DNA of 64,000 bases from Citromicrobium sp. JLT1363 (GTDB taxonomy: Bacteria; Pseudomonadota; Alphaproteobacteria; Sphingomonadales; Sphingomonadaceae): positions 248,001 to 312,000 of the forward strand of contig NZ_AEUE01000001.1 in NCBI RefSeq assembly GCF_000186705.1, read 5' to 3'. The translations under genes and the position numbers were made by a program. The notes under the pieces were generated by a model. The model worked only from the letters and a program-made list of their open reading frames with translations. It did not search any database and was not told the DNA's origin. How positions within the stretch are numbered: position 1 is the first letter of the stretch; each line of letters starts with the position of its first letter. Shown here piece after piece: positions 16,310-24,285 of the stretch.

Positions 16310-17134
16310 ATGAAGAGCTGGACGATATTTGCCGCAAGCCTGGCCGCGTGCACGGGCATGGTCTCGCCCGCGCAGGCCCAGCCCGGCGCGCTCGACGGCG
16401 AAGAGCCCGAAATGTTCGAGGATGCCTATACCTTCGTGTGTCCCGATGGCGCGTATCAGGGCGGCTGCACGAGCGAGGATGTGGAACTGGCCGTCATGCT
16501 GGACGATGCGCCGCAGGACATGCTGGCGACGCAGTGCCTTTACCGAACGCGCGCGGAATGCGCCGTTACCGCAAGCGGGCAGATTGCCGCGCAGACACTG
16601 GGCACGACGCTGTACTGGCAGCTTCTGGCGCTGCAGCCGTCGGATGGACCGGCAACCGAAATGATGGTCCTGTTCGAACAGGACGGTGCGGTGCCCAGCC
16701 TGCTCGTCTCGCATCAGACCGAAGGCTGGTTCGATCCGCCCGTGGCAGTGCGCGACGGGGACGGCACGTTCCTGCTGCATGTGCCCGCGCGCAACCGGGG
16801 GCTGGGCAGTGCCGACATCCTTCTGAAGAACAGCGGCGCGGGCTGGAACTGGACCACCGCCGATCGGCTGATGGACGATGCGAACCGCCTGCTGCCTGCC
16901 GGCTTCACCCTTGCCAGCCCGCTGGTTTTCAATCCGAGGGAAAATTCGGCCTTCGCGCTGGTGCGCCGCGAGAGCGACGCGGGCTGTTGTGCCACCGGTG
17001 GCGTAGCGACCGTGGATTTCGATTTTTCGCAGCCCCACACGATGGAGGTCGCCTCCGTCGGCTTCCAGGAGACGACGCCCGGCAAGGCGCACCGCATGTC
17101 GAGCGGCGACAGGGCGACGGAGTCCGGCGACTAG
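16310..17134 (+). CDS. Secreted protein of unknown function
   Basis: 274 residues with a signal peptide (MKSWTIFAASLAACTGMVSPAQA, cut near residue 23). The mature protein has several cysteines (FVCPDGAYQGGC, TQCLYRTRAEC, SDAGCC) that could form periplasmic disulphides. It also has a beta-rich middle (MMVLFEQDGAVPSLLVSHQTEGWFD, DGTFLLHVPARNRG, ADILLKNSGAGWNWT). No family recognised. GATCGGGGGGAGAC precedes the ATG at 16310 as ribosome site. It stands alone, convergent with the TonB receptor at 17180. Confidence 0.65.
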   Translation: MKSWTIFAASLAACTGMVSPAQAQPGALDGEEPEMFEDAYTFVCPDGAYQGGCTSEDVELAVMLDDAPQDMLATQCLYRTRAECAVTASGQIAAQTLGTTLYWQLLALQPSDGPATEMMVLFEQDGAVPSLLVSHQTEGWFDPPVAVRDGDGTFLLHVPARNRGLGSADILLKNSGAGWNWTTADRLMDDANRLLPAGFTLASPLVFNPRENSAFALVRRESDAGCCATGGVATVDFDFSQPHTMEVASVGFQETTPGKAHRMSSGDRATESGD

Positions 17135-17179
17135 GATCGGGAGCGGCGCGCGCAGCGCGTGCCGCCCCCGCCCGTCGCA

Positions 17180-19504
17180 TCAGAAGCTAGCCGTGAGGCG
17201 AAGGTACACGGTGCGCGGCGCACCGAAATAGACCGTGCGGATATTCCCGATCGAGGAGAATTCCTGCCCGTCGGTCTTGTAGAGCTCGTCGAACAGGTTC
17301 TGGCCGTAAACGCCGATCGTGTAGTTCTCGCCCGGGGCGGTCCATTCCACGCGCGCATCGACGAGGCTGTAGCCGTCTTCGAACAGGCCTTCGATGCGGG
17401 TCGTGGAATCGATCAGCGTGTTGTCGACCGACAGCGCATATTCGGACCGGTACTTGTACTGCGCGCCGATCACCAGATCGCTGCCGTCACCGAATTCGAA
17501 CGTGTACTGGCTGCCGACGCGGATGGTCCAGTCCGGCGCGAAGGCAGGCGTCTGGAAGGCCCGGCTGCCATTCGTGCTGGTGAACCGGTCATCCGCGAAC
17601 TCGTCGTACTTGGCGTCGAGATAGCCGATCTGGGCATCCAGCAGGAACGCCCGCGTCGGGGTCCACGCAACCTCCAGCTCTGCGCCGGAGATTTCCAGCT
17701 TGCCCGCGTTGAGCACACCCAGCGTTGGCGTGGGCACGTTGGTGATGGGATCCACCTCGATGCCCGACACGCGTGCCTGGAAATCCTCGTAGTCGTTGTA
17801 GAACACCGCACCGGCGAGCCGGATCTGGCCGTCGATCGAGGCCTTGAAACCGGCTTCGTAGGACAGCACGGTTTCCGGCTCGTACGCGCTCGTCTCGGTC
17901 GCCGAGTTCGCGCGGCCGTTGAAGCCGCCCGACTTGAAGCCCTTGGCGATGCGCAGATAGGCGCTCGCATCCGGGCTGAACTCGTAGCGCAGCGATGCCA
18001 TGGGCGAGACGTCGTCCCACGAATCGCTCGGCGCGAACTCGAACGGGGCCGCGCTGTTGAGGAACGGCGCGGAGGAGAAGGTGGAGGTGGTGCGGAAGTA
18101 GTCCTTCTGCTCGTAGGTATACCGGATGCCCGCCGCGAGGGTGAGCGCATCGGTCAGTTCGACATCGACATTGGCGTAAGCGGCATAGCTGTCGGTCTGG
18201 AGATCGTCGGCGATGGTCCGCAGGAAGGTCGGGAAGTCATCCGGGCCAAGCAGGGCGGGGGGCAGCGCATTCACTGCGCGGAAGCCCCTCAGATCGACCA
18301 GATCGTCGGCAAAGGCCCGCTGGTCGGAGGTGATGTTCTCCTGCAGGTAATACAGGCCGGCCACCGCCTGGAAGCCGACGCCATCGTAGACGAACTGGAA
18401 TTCCTGGCTGAACTGGTTCTGGTCCACCCCGACGAACACGTCGCCCACTTCCAGCTCGGTCGCGTCGATATCGATGTAATCGTCGGTCACGAGTTCGCGG
18501 TAGGCCGTGATCGAACGCAGCTGGATTTCCGGGCCGACATCCCATTCCATGCGCGCAGAGGCGCCCCAGTGGTCGAGCTTGGTCGAATTGGGCAGGCCTG
18601 GGGTCGTGCGGGCGGTGTAATCGTAATCCTCCGGATCGACGGCGAGCGGCAGCAGCTCCAGACCGGTGAAGAGATAGCGCAGTTCGTTGATCGGCGCGCC
18701 CACGTTGAGCGAGGCATCGTCGCGGCTGTAGTCTGCGGAAATGTCGATCCGGAAATCGTCGGACGGGGTCAGCGCAAGGCTGCCGCGCAGCGCGAGCGTA
18801 TCCTTGTCGTTATAGTCGCGGTCCAGCACCCGGTCCTCGACGAAGCCGTCGCGCCGCGAATACATCGCCGCGATCCCGGCCGATACGCCCTCGGCGAGCG
18901 GGCCGGAAACCGAGCCCTTGAGATCGAGCTGGTTGAACGTGCCGTAGTTGAGGCCGAAATTGGCCCGCAGATCGTTACCCGGGCGGCGGCTCACCAGTTT
19001 CAGCGCACCGCCGATGGTGTTCTTGCCGTAGAGCGTGCCCTGCGGCCCGCGCAGCACCTCGACCCGCTCGAGGTCGAGCAGGTCCAGCTGCGTCCCGCGA
19101 ATACGGCTGAGATAGACATCGTCGACATAGACGCCGACCGCCGGATCGAAGGTCTGCAGGGCGTCGGGCTGGCCCACGCCGCGGATGAAGATGTTGGTCG
19201 CGTTGGAAGACCCGCGGCCCTGCACGATGTTGAGGTTCGGCACCGCGCCCTGCAGGCCGGTGGTGTCCTGCGCCTGGATGCGTTCCAGCGCTGCGGTATC
19301 GAAGGCGGAGACGGAGGCGGGGACGTCTTCCAGCGTTTCCTCGGTGCGCCGCGCGGTCACGACGATCGTGTTGGTGACGTCGGGCGTCTCGTCGATCTCG
19401 GTTTCGTCGGGCACCGGCTGGGCCATTGCGGGCACGGCGAGCATCAGCGCACCCAGCGCGGACCCCAGTTTCAGGGCGATGAGCGTAGTCTTGGTCTGGG
19501 CCAT
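17180..19504 (-). CDS. TonB-dependent outer-membrane receptor
   Basis: 774 residues: signal peptide (SALGALMLAVPAMA-QP), TonB box-like NTIVVTARRTEETLEDVP, plug with NLNIVQGRGSSNATNIFIRGVGQPD, VGVYVDDVYLSR, LLDLERVEVLRGPQGTLYGKNTIGGAL, then a beta barrel ending LRLTASF. This is the common sphingomonad type of receptor ('ARRxEExLxDVPxSVSAF') used for large organic substrates. Start ATG 19504 was chosen at MAQTKT. It is 31 bases downstream of the alpha/beta hydrolase on the same strand, so the pair may take up and hydrolyse one substrate. Confidence 0.93.
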   Translation of the reverse strand: MAQTKTTLIALKLGSALGALMLAVPAMAQPVPDETEIDETPDVTNTIVVTARRTEETLEDVPASVSAFDTAALERIQAQDTTGLQGAVPNLNIVQGRGSSNATNIFIRGVGQPDALQTFDPAVGVYVDDVYLSRIRGTQLDLLDLERVEVLRGPQGTLYGKNTIGGALKLVSRRPGNDLRANFGLNYGTFNQLDLKGSVSGPLAEGVSAGIAAMYSRRDGFVEDRVLDRDYNDKDTLALRGSLALTPSDDFRIDISADYSRDDASLNVGAPINELRYLFTGLELLPLAVDPEDYDYTARTTPGLPNSTKLDHWGASARMEWDVGPEIQLRSITAYRELVTDDYIDIDATELEVGDVFVGVDQNQFSQEFQFVYDGVGFQAVAGLYYLQENITSDQRAFADDLVDLRGFRAVNALPPALLGPDDFPTFLRTIADDLQTDSYAAYANVDVELTDALTLAAGIRYTYEQKDYFRTTSTFSSAPFLNSAAPFEFAPSDSWDDVSPMASLRYEFSPDASAYLRIAKGFKSGGFNGRANSATETSAYEPETVLSYEAGFKASIDGQIRLAGAVFYNDYEDFQARVSGIEVDPITNVPTPTLGVLNAGKLEISGAELEVAWTPTRAFLLDAQIGYLDAKYDEFADDRFTSTNGSRAFQTPAFAPDWTIRVGSQYTFEFGDGSDLVIGAQYKYRSEYALSVDNTLIDSTTRIEGLFEDGYSLVDARVEWTAPGENYTIGVYGQNLFDELYKTDGQEFSSIGNIRTVYFGAPRTVYLRLTASF

Positions 19505-19535
19505 AAGTATCCTCCTCCTCACGTTGTTCTATTCG

Positions 19536-20414
19536 TCACGCATGGGCCGGGTGGGCCGACTGCGCATATTTCTTCAGGAAACCTGTGATCGCCCGCGTTG
19601 CGGCGGGCTCGTCCAGCATCGGGGCGTGGCCGCGCCCGGCAATCTCGGCCAGTTCGAACGGGCCGGAATGCTCGGCGCCCATGCGGCGGGCCGTTTCGGC
19701 CGACAATATGTCCGAACTCGCGCCGCGCACCGTCAGGATCGGCAGCGCGTCGAGGGCCGACCAGAGCGGCCAGAGGTCCGGCGCATCGGTGCTTTCGCCA
19801 TTGGCGAGCGGCTTTGCGATGGCTGGATCATAAGCGAAGGCGATGGTGCCGTCGGGCCGCTGGGTGCACAGCCGCTGCGCGAACCGAAGCCATTGCGCGT
19901 CGGAATAATCGGGCAGCGCGACCGCGTTCTGGCGGCGGCAGGCATCCGCCGCTTCGGCCCAGCTGGCGAAGGGGCCGGTCTCGCCGACATAGGAGGAGAT
20001 GCGCGACAGCCCTTCGGCGGAAACTTCCGGGCCCACATCGTTCAGCACCAGCGCCGAGAGCCGTTCGCGCTGCGTCGCCGCCATCAGCATGGCGATGATG
20101 CCGCCCATCGAGGTGCCGATGGCGGCTACCCGGTCGATCTGCAGCGAATCGAGCAGCGCCAGCATGTCCTGCGCGTAGATATCCGGGCGATAGCGCGCCG
20201 GGTCTGCATCCCACTGCGAGCGCCCGCGGCCCCGCTGGTCGGGCACGATCAGGCGGTACTGGCCGCCAAGCGCGCTTGCCAGACCTTCGAAGTCCGCCGA
20301 ATTGCGGGTCAGCCCGTGCATCAGCAGCACGGCAGGCCCGCTCGACGCGTAATCGCGCGCATAAAGCGTCAGCTCGCCATCGCTGCTGCGATAGAAATGA
20401 TCGCCGAACGGCAT
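19536..20414 (-). CDS. Alpha/beta hydrolase
   Basis: 292 residues, no signal peptide, so cytoplasmic. The fold features are the oxyanion loop LLMHGLTRN (H33-G34), the strand LIVPDQRGRGRSQWD, the nucleophile elbow GTSMGG with S102, an acid in the following strand region, and the histidine in GRGHAPML (H263). Such enzymes hydrolyse esters, lactones or C-C bonds; the substrate is unknown. ATG 20414 is used; a TTG four codons upstream is possible. It is divergent from the TetR gene at 20532 and upstream of the TonB receptor, so that regulator probably controls both. Confidence 0.88.
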   Translation of the reverse strand: MPFGDHFYRSSDGELTLYARDYASSGPAVLLMHGLTRNSADFEGLASALGGQYRLIVPDQRGRGRSQWDADPARYRPDIYAQDMLALLDSLQIDRVAAIGTSMGGIIAMLMAATQRERLSALVLNDVGPEVSAEGLSRISSYVGETGPFASWAEAADACRRQNAVALPDYSDAQWLRFAQRLCTQRPDGTIAFAYDPAIAKPLANGESTDAPDLWPLWSALDALPILTVRGASSDILSAETARRMGAEHSGPFELAEIAGRGHAPMLDEPAATRAITGFLKKYAQSAHPAHA

Positions 20415-20469
20415 CGTCTTCCCCAAGTCCCGGGCCTTTGTGGCCCTGTCTTGCGACCGCTATACTGAT

Positions 20470-20489
20470 AGTTGAACCGGATTTCAACT
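20470..20489. promoter_or_regulatory. Inverted repeat between hydrolase and TetR gene (candidate TetR operator)
   Basis: AGTTGAA (20470-20476) and TTCAACT (20483-20489) form a perfect inverted repeat with a six-base spacer in the divergent promoter region. The position and size fit the autoregulatory operator of the TetR protein encoded at 20532. Confidence 0.6.
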
Positions 20490-20531
20490 TGGATCGTTGT
20501 GCAAGCGGCCACGGGCGGTTACGCAAGGGGG

Positions 20532-21221
20532 ATGAGCAGGCTGGACGCGCAATCATCGCAATCGCAGAATTCCGATCCGCACGTTTCGGATTCGCATGTT
20601 TCGGATTCGCACGAGGGGGAAAAGCAGCCCCGGACCGAGCGTGGACGGCGGACCATGCGCAAACTGATCGATGCGGCAGAGGTCGAGTTTGCGGAGAACG
20701 GGTTTCACCAGGCGTCCATCGTGGGCATCACCCGCCGCGCGGGCGTGGCGCTGGGCAGTTTCTACACCTACTTCGACACCAAGGAGGCGATCTTCCGCGC
20801 ACTGGTGCGCGACCTTGGGCAGCAGGTGAAGACGACCGCACGCGAGGCGATCAGCACCGAGACCAAGGCGATGGAAATAGAGCGTGCCGCGCTCGCCGCG
20901 TTCCTGCGCTTCGCCCGCGAGAACAAGGAAATCTATCGCATCATCGATGAATCCGAATTCATCGACCCCGCCATCTATCGCGATCACTACGAAACGACGG
21001 CGAAGCGCATTTTCGAACGGCTGGAACGGGGCATGGCAAGCGGCGAGCTGCGCGACGACCTGTCGGAAGTGCACGCCTGGGCCATCATGGGAATGAACGT
21101 GTTCCTGGGCCTCAAGTTCTCCCTGTGGAGCGAGACCGACCGGAGCGACGAGGTGGCCGCCGCCGCCAACCTGCTGATGCGCGAAGGGATCGCGGGGCCC
21201 GCTTCGAAAGACCCGGAATGA
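20532..21221 (+). CDS. TetR/AcrR family transcriptional regulator
   Basis: 229 residues. A Ser/Asp/His-rich N-terminal tail of about 30 residues, with the repeated unit SDSHV, precedes a TetR DNA-binding domain (TMRKLIDAAEVEFAENGFHQASIVGITRRAGVALGSFYTYFDTKEAIF). A helical ligand-binding domain follows. The short direct repeat in the DNA (15 bases, 20581-20610) produces the tail repeat. Start ATG 20532 follows AAGGGGG. Divergent from the alpha/beta hydrolase-TonB receptor pair, with an inverted repeat in between, so it probably represses that pair. Confidence 0.9.
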   Translation: MSRLDAQSSQSQNSDPHVSDSHVSDSHEGEKQPRTERGRRTMRKLIDAAEVEFAENGFHQASIVGITRRAGVALGSFYTYFDTKEAIFRALVRDLGQQVKTTAREAISTETKAMEIERAALAAFLRFARENKEIYRIIDESEFIDPAIYRDHYETTAKRIFERLERGMASGELRDDLSEVHAWAIMGMNVFLGLKFSLWSETDRSDEVAAAANLLMREGIAGPASKDPE

Positions 21222-21230
21222 TGCGAGCGA

Positions 21231-21260
21231 GGGCCTGACACGCTCCTGCGCGTCAGGCCC
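21231..21260. terminator. Hairpin between convergent genes
   Basis: GGGCCTGAC (21231-21239) pairs perfectly with GTCAGGCCC (21252-21260) between the stops of the TetR gene and the carboxylesterase. There is no long T-run, so termination may be weak or rho-assisted. Confidence 0.6.
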
Positions 21261-21304
21261 GCTCCCCCGGTTCTATCGCGGGCCGCCCGGCAGGTTCGTG
21301 CCTG

Positions 21305-22888
21305 TCAGCCCCGCCAGTACCGGCGGAATTCGCTGCGCGGATCGCTTTCCACCCGCAGATCCTCGTCGAAGATCATCGTCGTGCGCTCGGGCGGGGAGTA
21401 GGGCTTCCACTCGGGCACATGTTCGTTGTTCGGGTCGCCGTTGGCCGCGAAGGCCGCCCAGCTCGATGCGATGGCCTTCGCCAGCCTGTTGGCCGCCGCG
21501 CTCGATCCGTTGAGCGCGCCGCGCGTGTTGTAGAGGCTGGGCGCGACATCGATCCCGTGCACCGCGCCGAAGCGGCCATCGGCTGCCGGGCTGGGTTCGG
21601 TCCACAGATAGGTCCATACGTTGGCGCCCGGCTGCTTCGCCTTGAGTTCGGCCTGCGCGAAGGCACCCTTGCGGAAGGTCTGATCGGAATCGAGCCGTGC
21701 GGCGAGGATGAAGGGCTTCGCGTCCGGGTCTTCCGCGCGATAGGCGGCGACGGCCTCCTCCGCCCTGTCGCCCACCCGCTCGCGCGCGAACTCCACCAGA
21801 CCGGCCTCGTCCATCGAGAAATCGCCCATCCGGTACGACCGCTCGTCGAGGACGGAGGACACGATCATCGGCACGTGGGACGACACATCGGGCGCGTCCG
21901 GCGCCCAGGGGTGGCGGGGCAGGGCGATGCCGTCGACCACGGGGGCGAAGGACCGGGGCGCCTCGCCCCGCGCGCGGTCCGCCGCTTCCAGCTTGGCCTG
22001 CGTCTCGAGCAGCGTGGTCCAGGGCACCTCCTGCAGCTTGCGCACATCGCCCGGCGCGATCTCCAGCGCGTCCATCAGGCGTTTTGCCGTGGCGCTGGCC
22101 ATTTCGGGCGGCATCATGCGCAGGGCCGATCCGCTCATCACGCCCGCGCGGTGGAACAGGCCCTTGCCGCCGGGCATCGCCATCAGCACGCTGGTCTTCG
22201 CGCCGCCGCCCGACTGGCCGTAGACCAGCACCCGGTCCGGATCGCCGCCGAATTGCGCCACATTCTCCCGCACCCAGCCCAGCGCCGCGACGATGTCCTG
22301 CATCCCCACCGTGCCCGATGTGGTGAAGTCTTCCCCGCCGAATTCCGCCAGATGGAGGAAGCCGAACGCGCCCAGCCGATGATTGATCGCAATCACCACG
22401 CTGTCGGAAAAGCGCGCCATCGCCTCGCCATCCATGCCCACCGAATTGCCAGAGCCGGAATAGAACCCGCCGCCGTGGAGCACGACGATCACCGGCTTCT
22501 TCGCGTTGGCGTCCACATCGGGCGACCACAGGTTGAGCGAGAGATTGTCCTCCCCCATCCCCGAAGGATTGCGATCGACCATGATCAGGTCGGCATAGGT
22601 ATGGCGCCGGTCGCCGGGGATCTGCGGGGCCACATCGGTCCAGTGCAGCGCGTCGCGCACGCCCGCCCATGGCTCCACCGGCTGCGGCGGCATGAAGCGA
22701 TTCGCGCCCGAGGTATCCGCCGCGTAGCTGATCCCGCGAAACACCGCGACGCCGCCCGAGTGCAAGCCGCGAAGCTTGCCCTGAGCGGTCTCGACCACCG
22801 GGAACATGGGGGAGGCCAGCGCAGGCCGCGCCATCGCCGCTGCGCCGAGCGCCAGCGCGCCGCCGAGTGTCTGCCGCCGTGTCATCAT
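21305..22888 (-). CDS. Type-B carboxylesterase with twin-arginine signal
   Basis: 527 residues. The N-terminus has TRRQTLGG (R4-R5) and a hydrophobic stretch ending in RPALA, a Tat-type signal, so the enzyme should be exported folded to the periplasm. The catalytic layout follows the carboxylesterase family: FRGISYA, LSLNLWSP, oxyanion loop VIVVLHGGGFYSGSG, nucleophile elbow GQSGGGA (S226, with Q in place of the usual E), and a His region in GAVHGIDVAPSLYN. It hydrolyses carboxylic esters; the substrate is unknown. Divergent from the Tat-type DapA-like gene at 23066, with the shared TGACA-N4-AACCAAT motif in between. Confidence 0.9.
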   Translation of the reverse strand: MMTRRQTLGGALALGAAAMARPALASPMFPVVETAQGKLRGLHSGGVAVFRGISYAADTSGANRFMPPQPVEPWAGVRDALHWTDVAPQIPGDRRHTYADLIMVDRNPSGMGEDNLSLNLWSPDVDANAKKPVIVVLHGGGFYSGSGNSVGMDGEAMARFSDSVVIAINHRLGAFGFLHLAEFGGEDFTTSGTVGMQDIVAALGWVRENVAQFGGDPDRVLVYGQSGGGAKTSVLMAMPGGKGLFHRAGVMSGSALRMMPPEMASATAKRLMDALEIAPGDVRKLQEVPWTTLLETQAKLEAADRARGEAPRSFAPVVDGIALPRHPWAPDAPDVSSHVPMIVSSVLDERSYRMGDFSMDEAGLVEFARERVGDRAEEAVAAYRAEDPDAKPFILAARLDSDQTFRKGAFAQAELKAKQPGANVWTYLWTEPSPAADGRFGAVHGIDVAPSLYNTRGALNGSSAAANRLAKAIASSWAAFAANGDPNNEHVPEWKPYSPPERTTMIFDEDLRVESDPRSEFRRYWRG

Positions 22889-22914
22889 CCCGATTCTCCC
22901 TTGCCTGTTTGCAC

Positions 22915-22930
22915 TGACACTAGAACCAAT
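22915..22930. promoter_or_regulatory. Shared motif TGACA-N4-AACCAAT, copy 1
   Basis: TGACA (22915-22919), four bases, AACCAAT (22924-22930), in the divergent region between the carboxylesterase and the DapA-like gene. The same words with identical spacing recur at 28792 and 31665. Here it extends into CCAATTGG, a perfect 8-base palindrome. Confidence 0.6.
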
Positions 22931-23065
22931 TGGAGTTGCGTGTTAAGTCCTTTTTCGTAAACAGGGTATGCCAGCGACGTCCCGCGTATGTGGGCGAAAG
23001 GTTTTGGTTCAAATGCCGGGTTCACCGCCAGAGTGTCGGCTGGGCCCGTGGGGAGAGGCGGACAT

Positions 23066-24265
23066 TTGCATCCTGTGCGGATCTCGCGGCGGAGCGCGCT
23101 GGCAGGCGCGGCGGCAATGATGGCGGCGCCTGCCGTCCAGGCGCTGGCCGGTCCGGGCGGTCGCCTGGCGCCGGCGGCCAGCTCGCCTCAGCGCCAATGG
23201 GCGGCATCGCACCTGCGCGGTTTGATGAACCTCTTCCTCCCGAGCTTCCGCGAGGATGGCCGCACGCTGGACGAGGAGGCGATCCGCCACGACGTTCGCC
23301 ATGCCATCGCGCAAGGCTTCTCCGGCACGATGCCGATGATCAACTGGACGCTGCCCGGCGATCCGCGCTGGGCGCAGTTCCACCGCATCGTGATCGACGA
23401 GGCGGGCGATGCGCTTCCCGTCCATGGCATCCTGGCGAGCGGCAAGGTCGAAACCGACCTAGCGATGCTACGTGCGCTGGAAGACATGGGCGTGCAGCTG
23501 GTGCTGCTCGCCTCGACCTATCCGGCAGAGAGCAGCGCGGAGCAGTTGCACGACCTGATGGCGGCGCGGATCGCGGCAACATCGCTGCCGGTGATGCTCT
23601 ATGCGGCGACCGGGCGGCGCGCCTTTCCCGCGCTCGGCCCCGCAGGCCAGCCGCTGGACGTGTATGACCGGATCGCAGACATGGACAATGTCGTCGCGGT
23701 CAAGATCTCGCAGCCCGTCTCGCTCACCTCGACCATGCAGCTGTGCCAGGAGCTGGGCGATCGGCTGTCCATGGGCCCGGTCAATCTCGATTTCCTGCCG
23801 CTGCTCTCGCGCCATTTCCGCATCGACTGGAGCGGGCAATGGAATGCCGAGGCGGTACAGACGCCTGCACGGCAGATCGGCAACCGCCTGCTCGCCGCCA
23901 GCGCGGCGGGGGACACCGCGAAGCTCGATGCGCTGGCCCGCGACATAGAGCCGGTGCTGTCGCACTTCTTCGCCGTGCAGGCACCTGTGATCCGCGCGGG
24001 TGCGCACCCGTGGCAGCATAATCGCTATTACCAGTGGCTGGGCGGCGGCAACGGTGGCCTGCTGCCGTGCGACTCGCACGCTCCCGAGGGCGCAATCCCC
24101 GTGCTGGATGCCAAGGCGCGCGCCGCGATGCGCGCGGCCTTCCGTGCTTCGGGGCTGGAGCCGACCGACGCGCCCGAAGAGCAATTCGTGGTGGGCCGCG
24201 CAGCCTGGGCGCGCGGTGTGCGCGCAGGCGACCTGGCCGATCTGCCATATTATTCAGAAGACTAG
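23066..24265 (+). CDS. DapA-family (dihydrodipicolinate synthase-like) protein with twin-arginine signal
   Basis: 399 residues from a TTG start that has GGGGAGAGG eight bases upstream; the open frame continues further upstream without features. The N-terminus HPVRISRRSALAGAAAMMAAPAVQALAG is a Tat signal (R8-R9). The body is a class I aldolase-like barrel with PVMLYAATGRRAF (Y179) and NVVAVKISQPV (K213), matching the Tyr and Schiff-base Lys of DapA/NAL enzymes, while the usual GTTGE loop is replaced by SGTMPMINW. Export of a DapA-type aldolase or lyase is unusual. It is followed 20 bases later by two carboxylesterases on the same strand, probably one operon. Confidence 0.8.
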   Translation: MHPVRISRRSALAGAAAMMAAPAVQALAGPGGRLAPAASSPQRQWAASHLRGLMNLFLPSFREDGRTLDEEAIRHDVRHAIAQGFSGTMPMINWTLPGDPRWAQFHRIVIDEAGDALPVHGILASGKVETDLAMLRALEDMGVQLVLLASTYPAESSAEQLHDLMAARIAATSLPVMLYAATGRRAFPALGPAGQPLDVYDRIADMDNVVAVKISQPVSLTSTMQLCQELGDRLSMGPVNLDFLPLLSRHFRIDWSGQWNAEAVQTPARQIGNRLLAASAAGDTAKLDALARDIEPVLSHFFAVQAPVIRAGAHPWQHNRYYQWLGGGNGGLLPCDSHAPEGAIPVLDAKARAAMRAAFRASGLEPTDAPEEQFVVGRAAWARGVRAGDLADLPYYSED

Positions 24266-24285
24266 AACGAGAGGGACGAGGGAAA

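Noticed and set aside
17159-19588. Long open frame of about 809 codons antisense to the TonB receptor at 17180
   Set aside because: Composition is Arg/Val/Glu/Gly-rich with no family motifs, and the opposite strand encodes an unmistakable receptor. This is a high-GC shadow frame.
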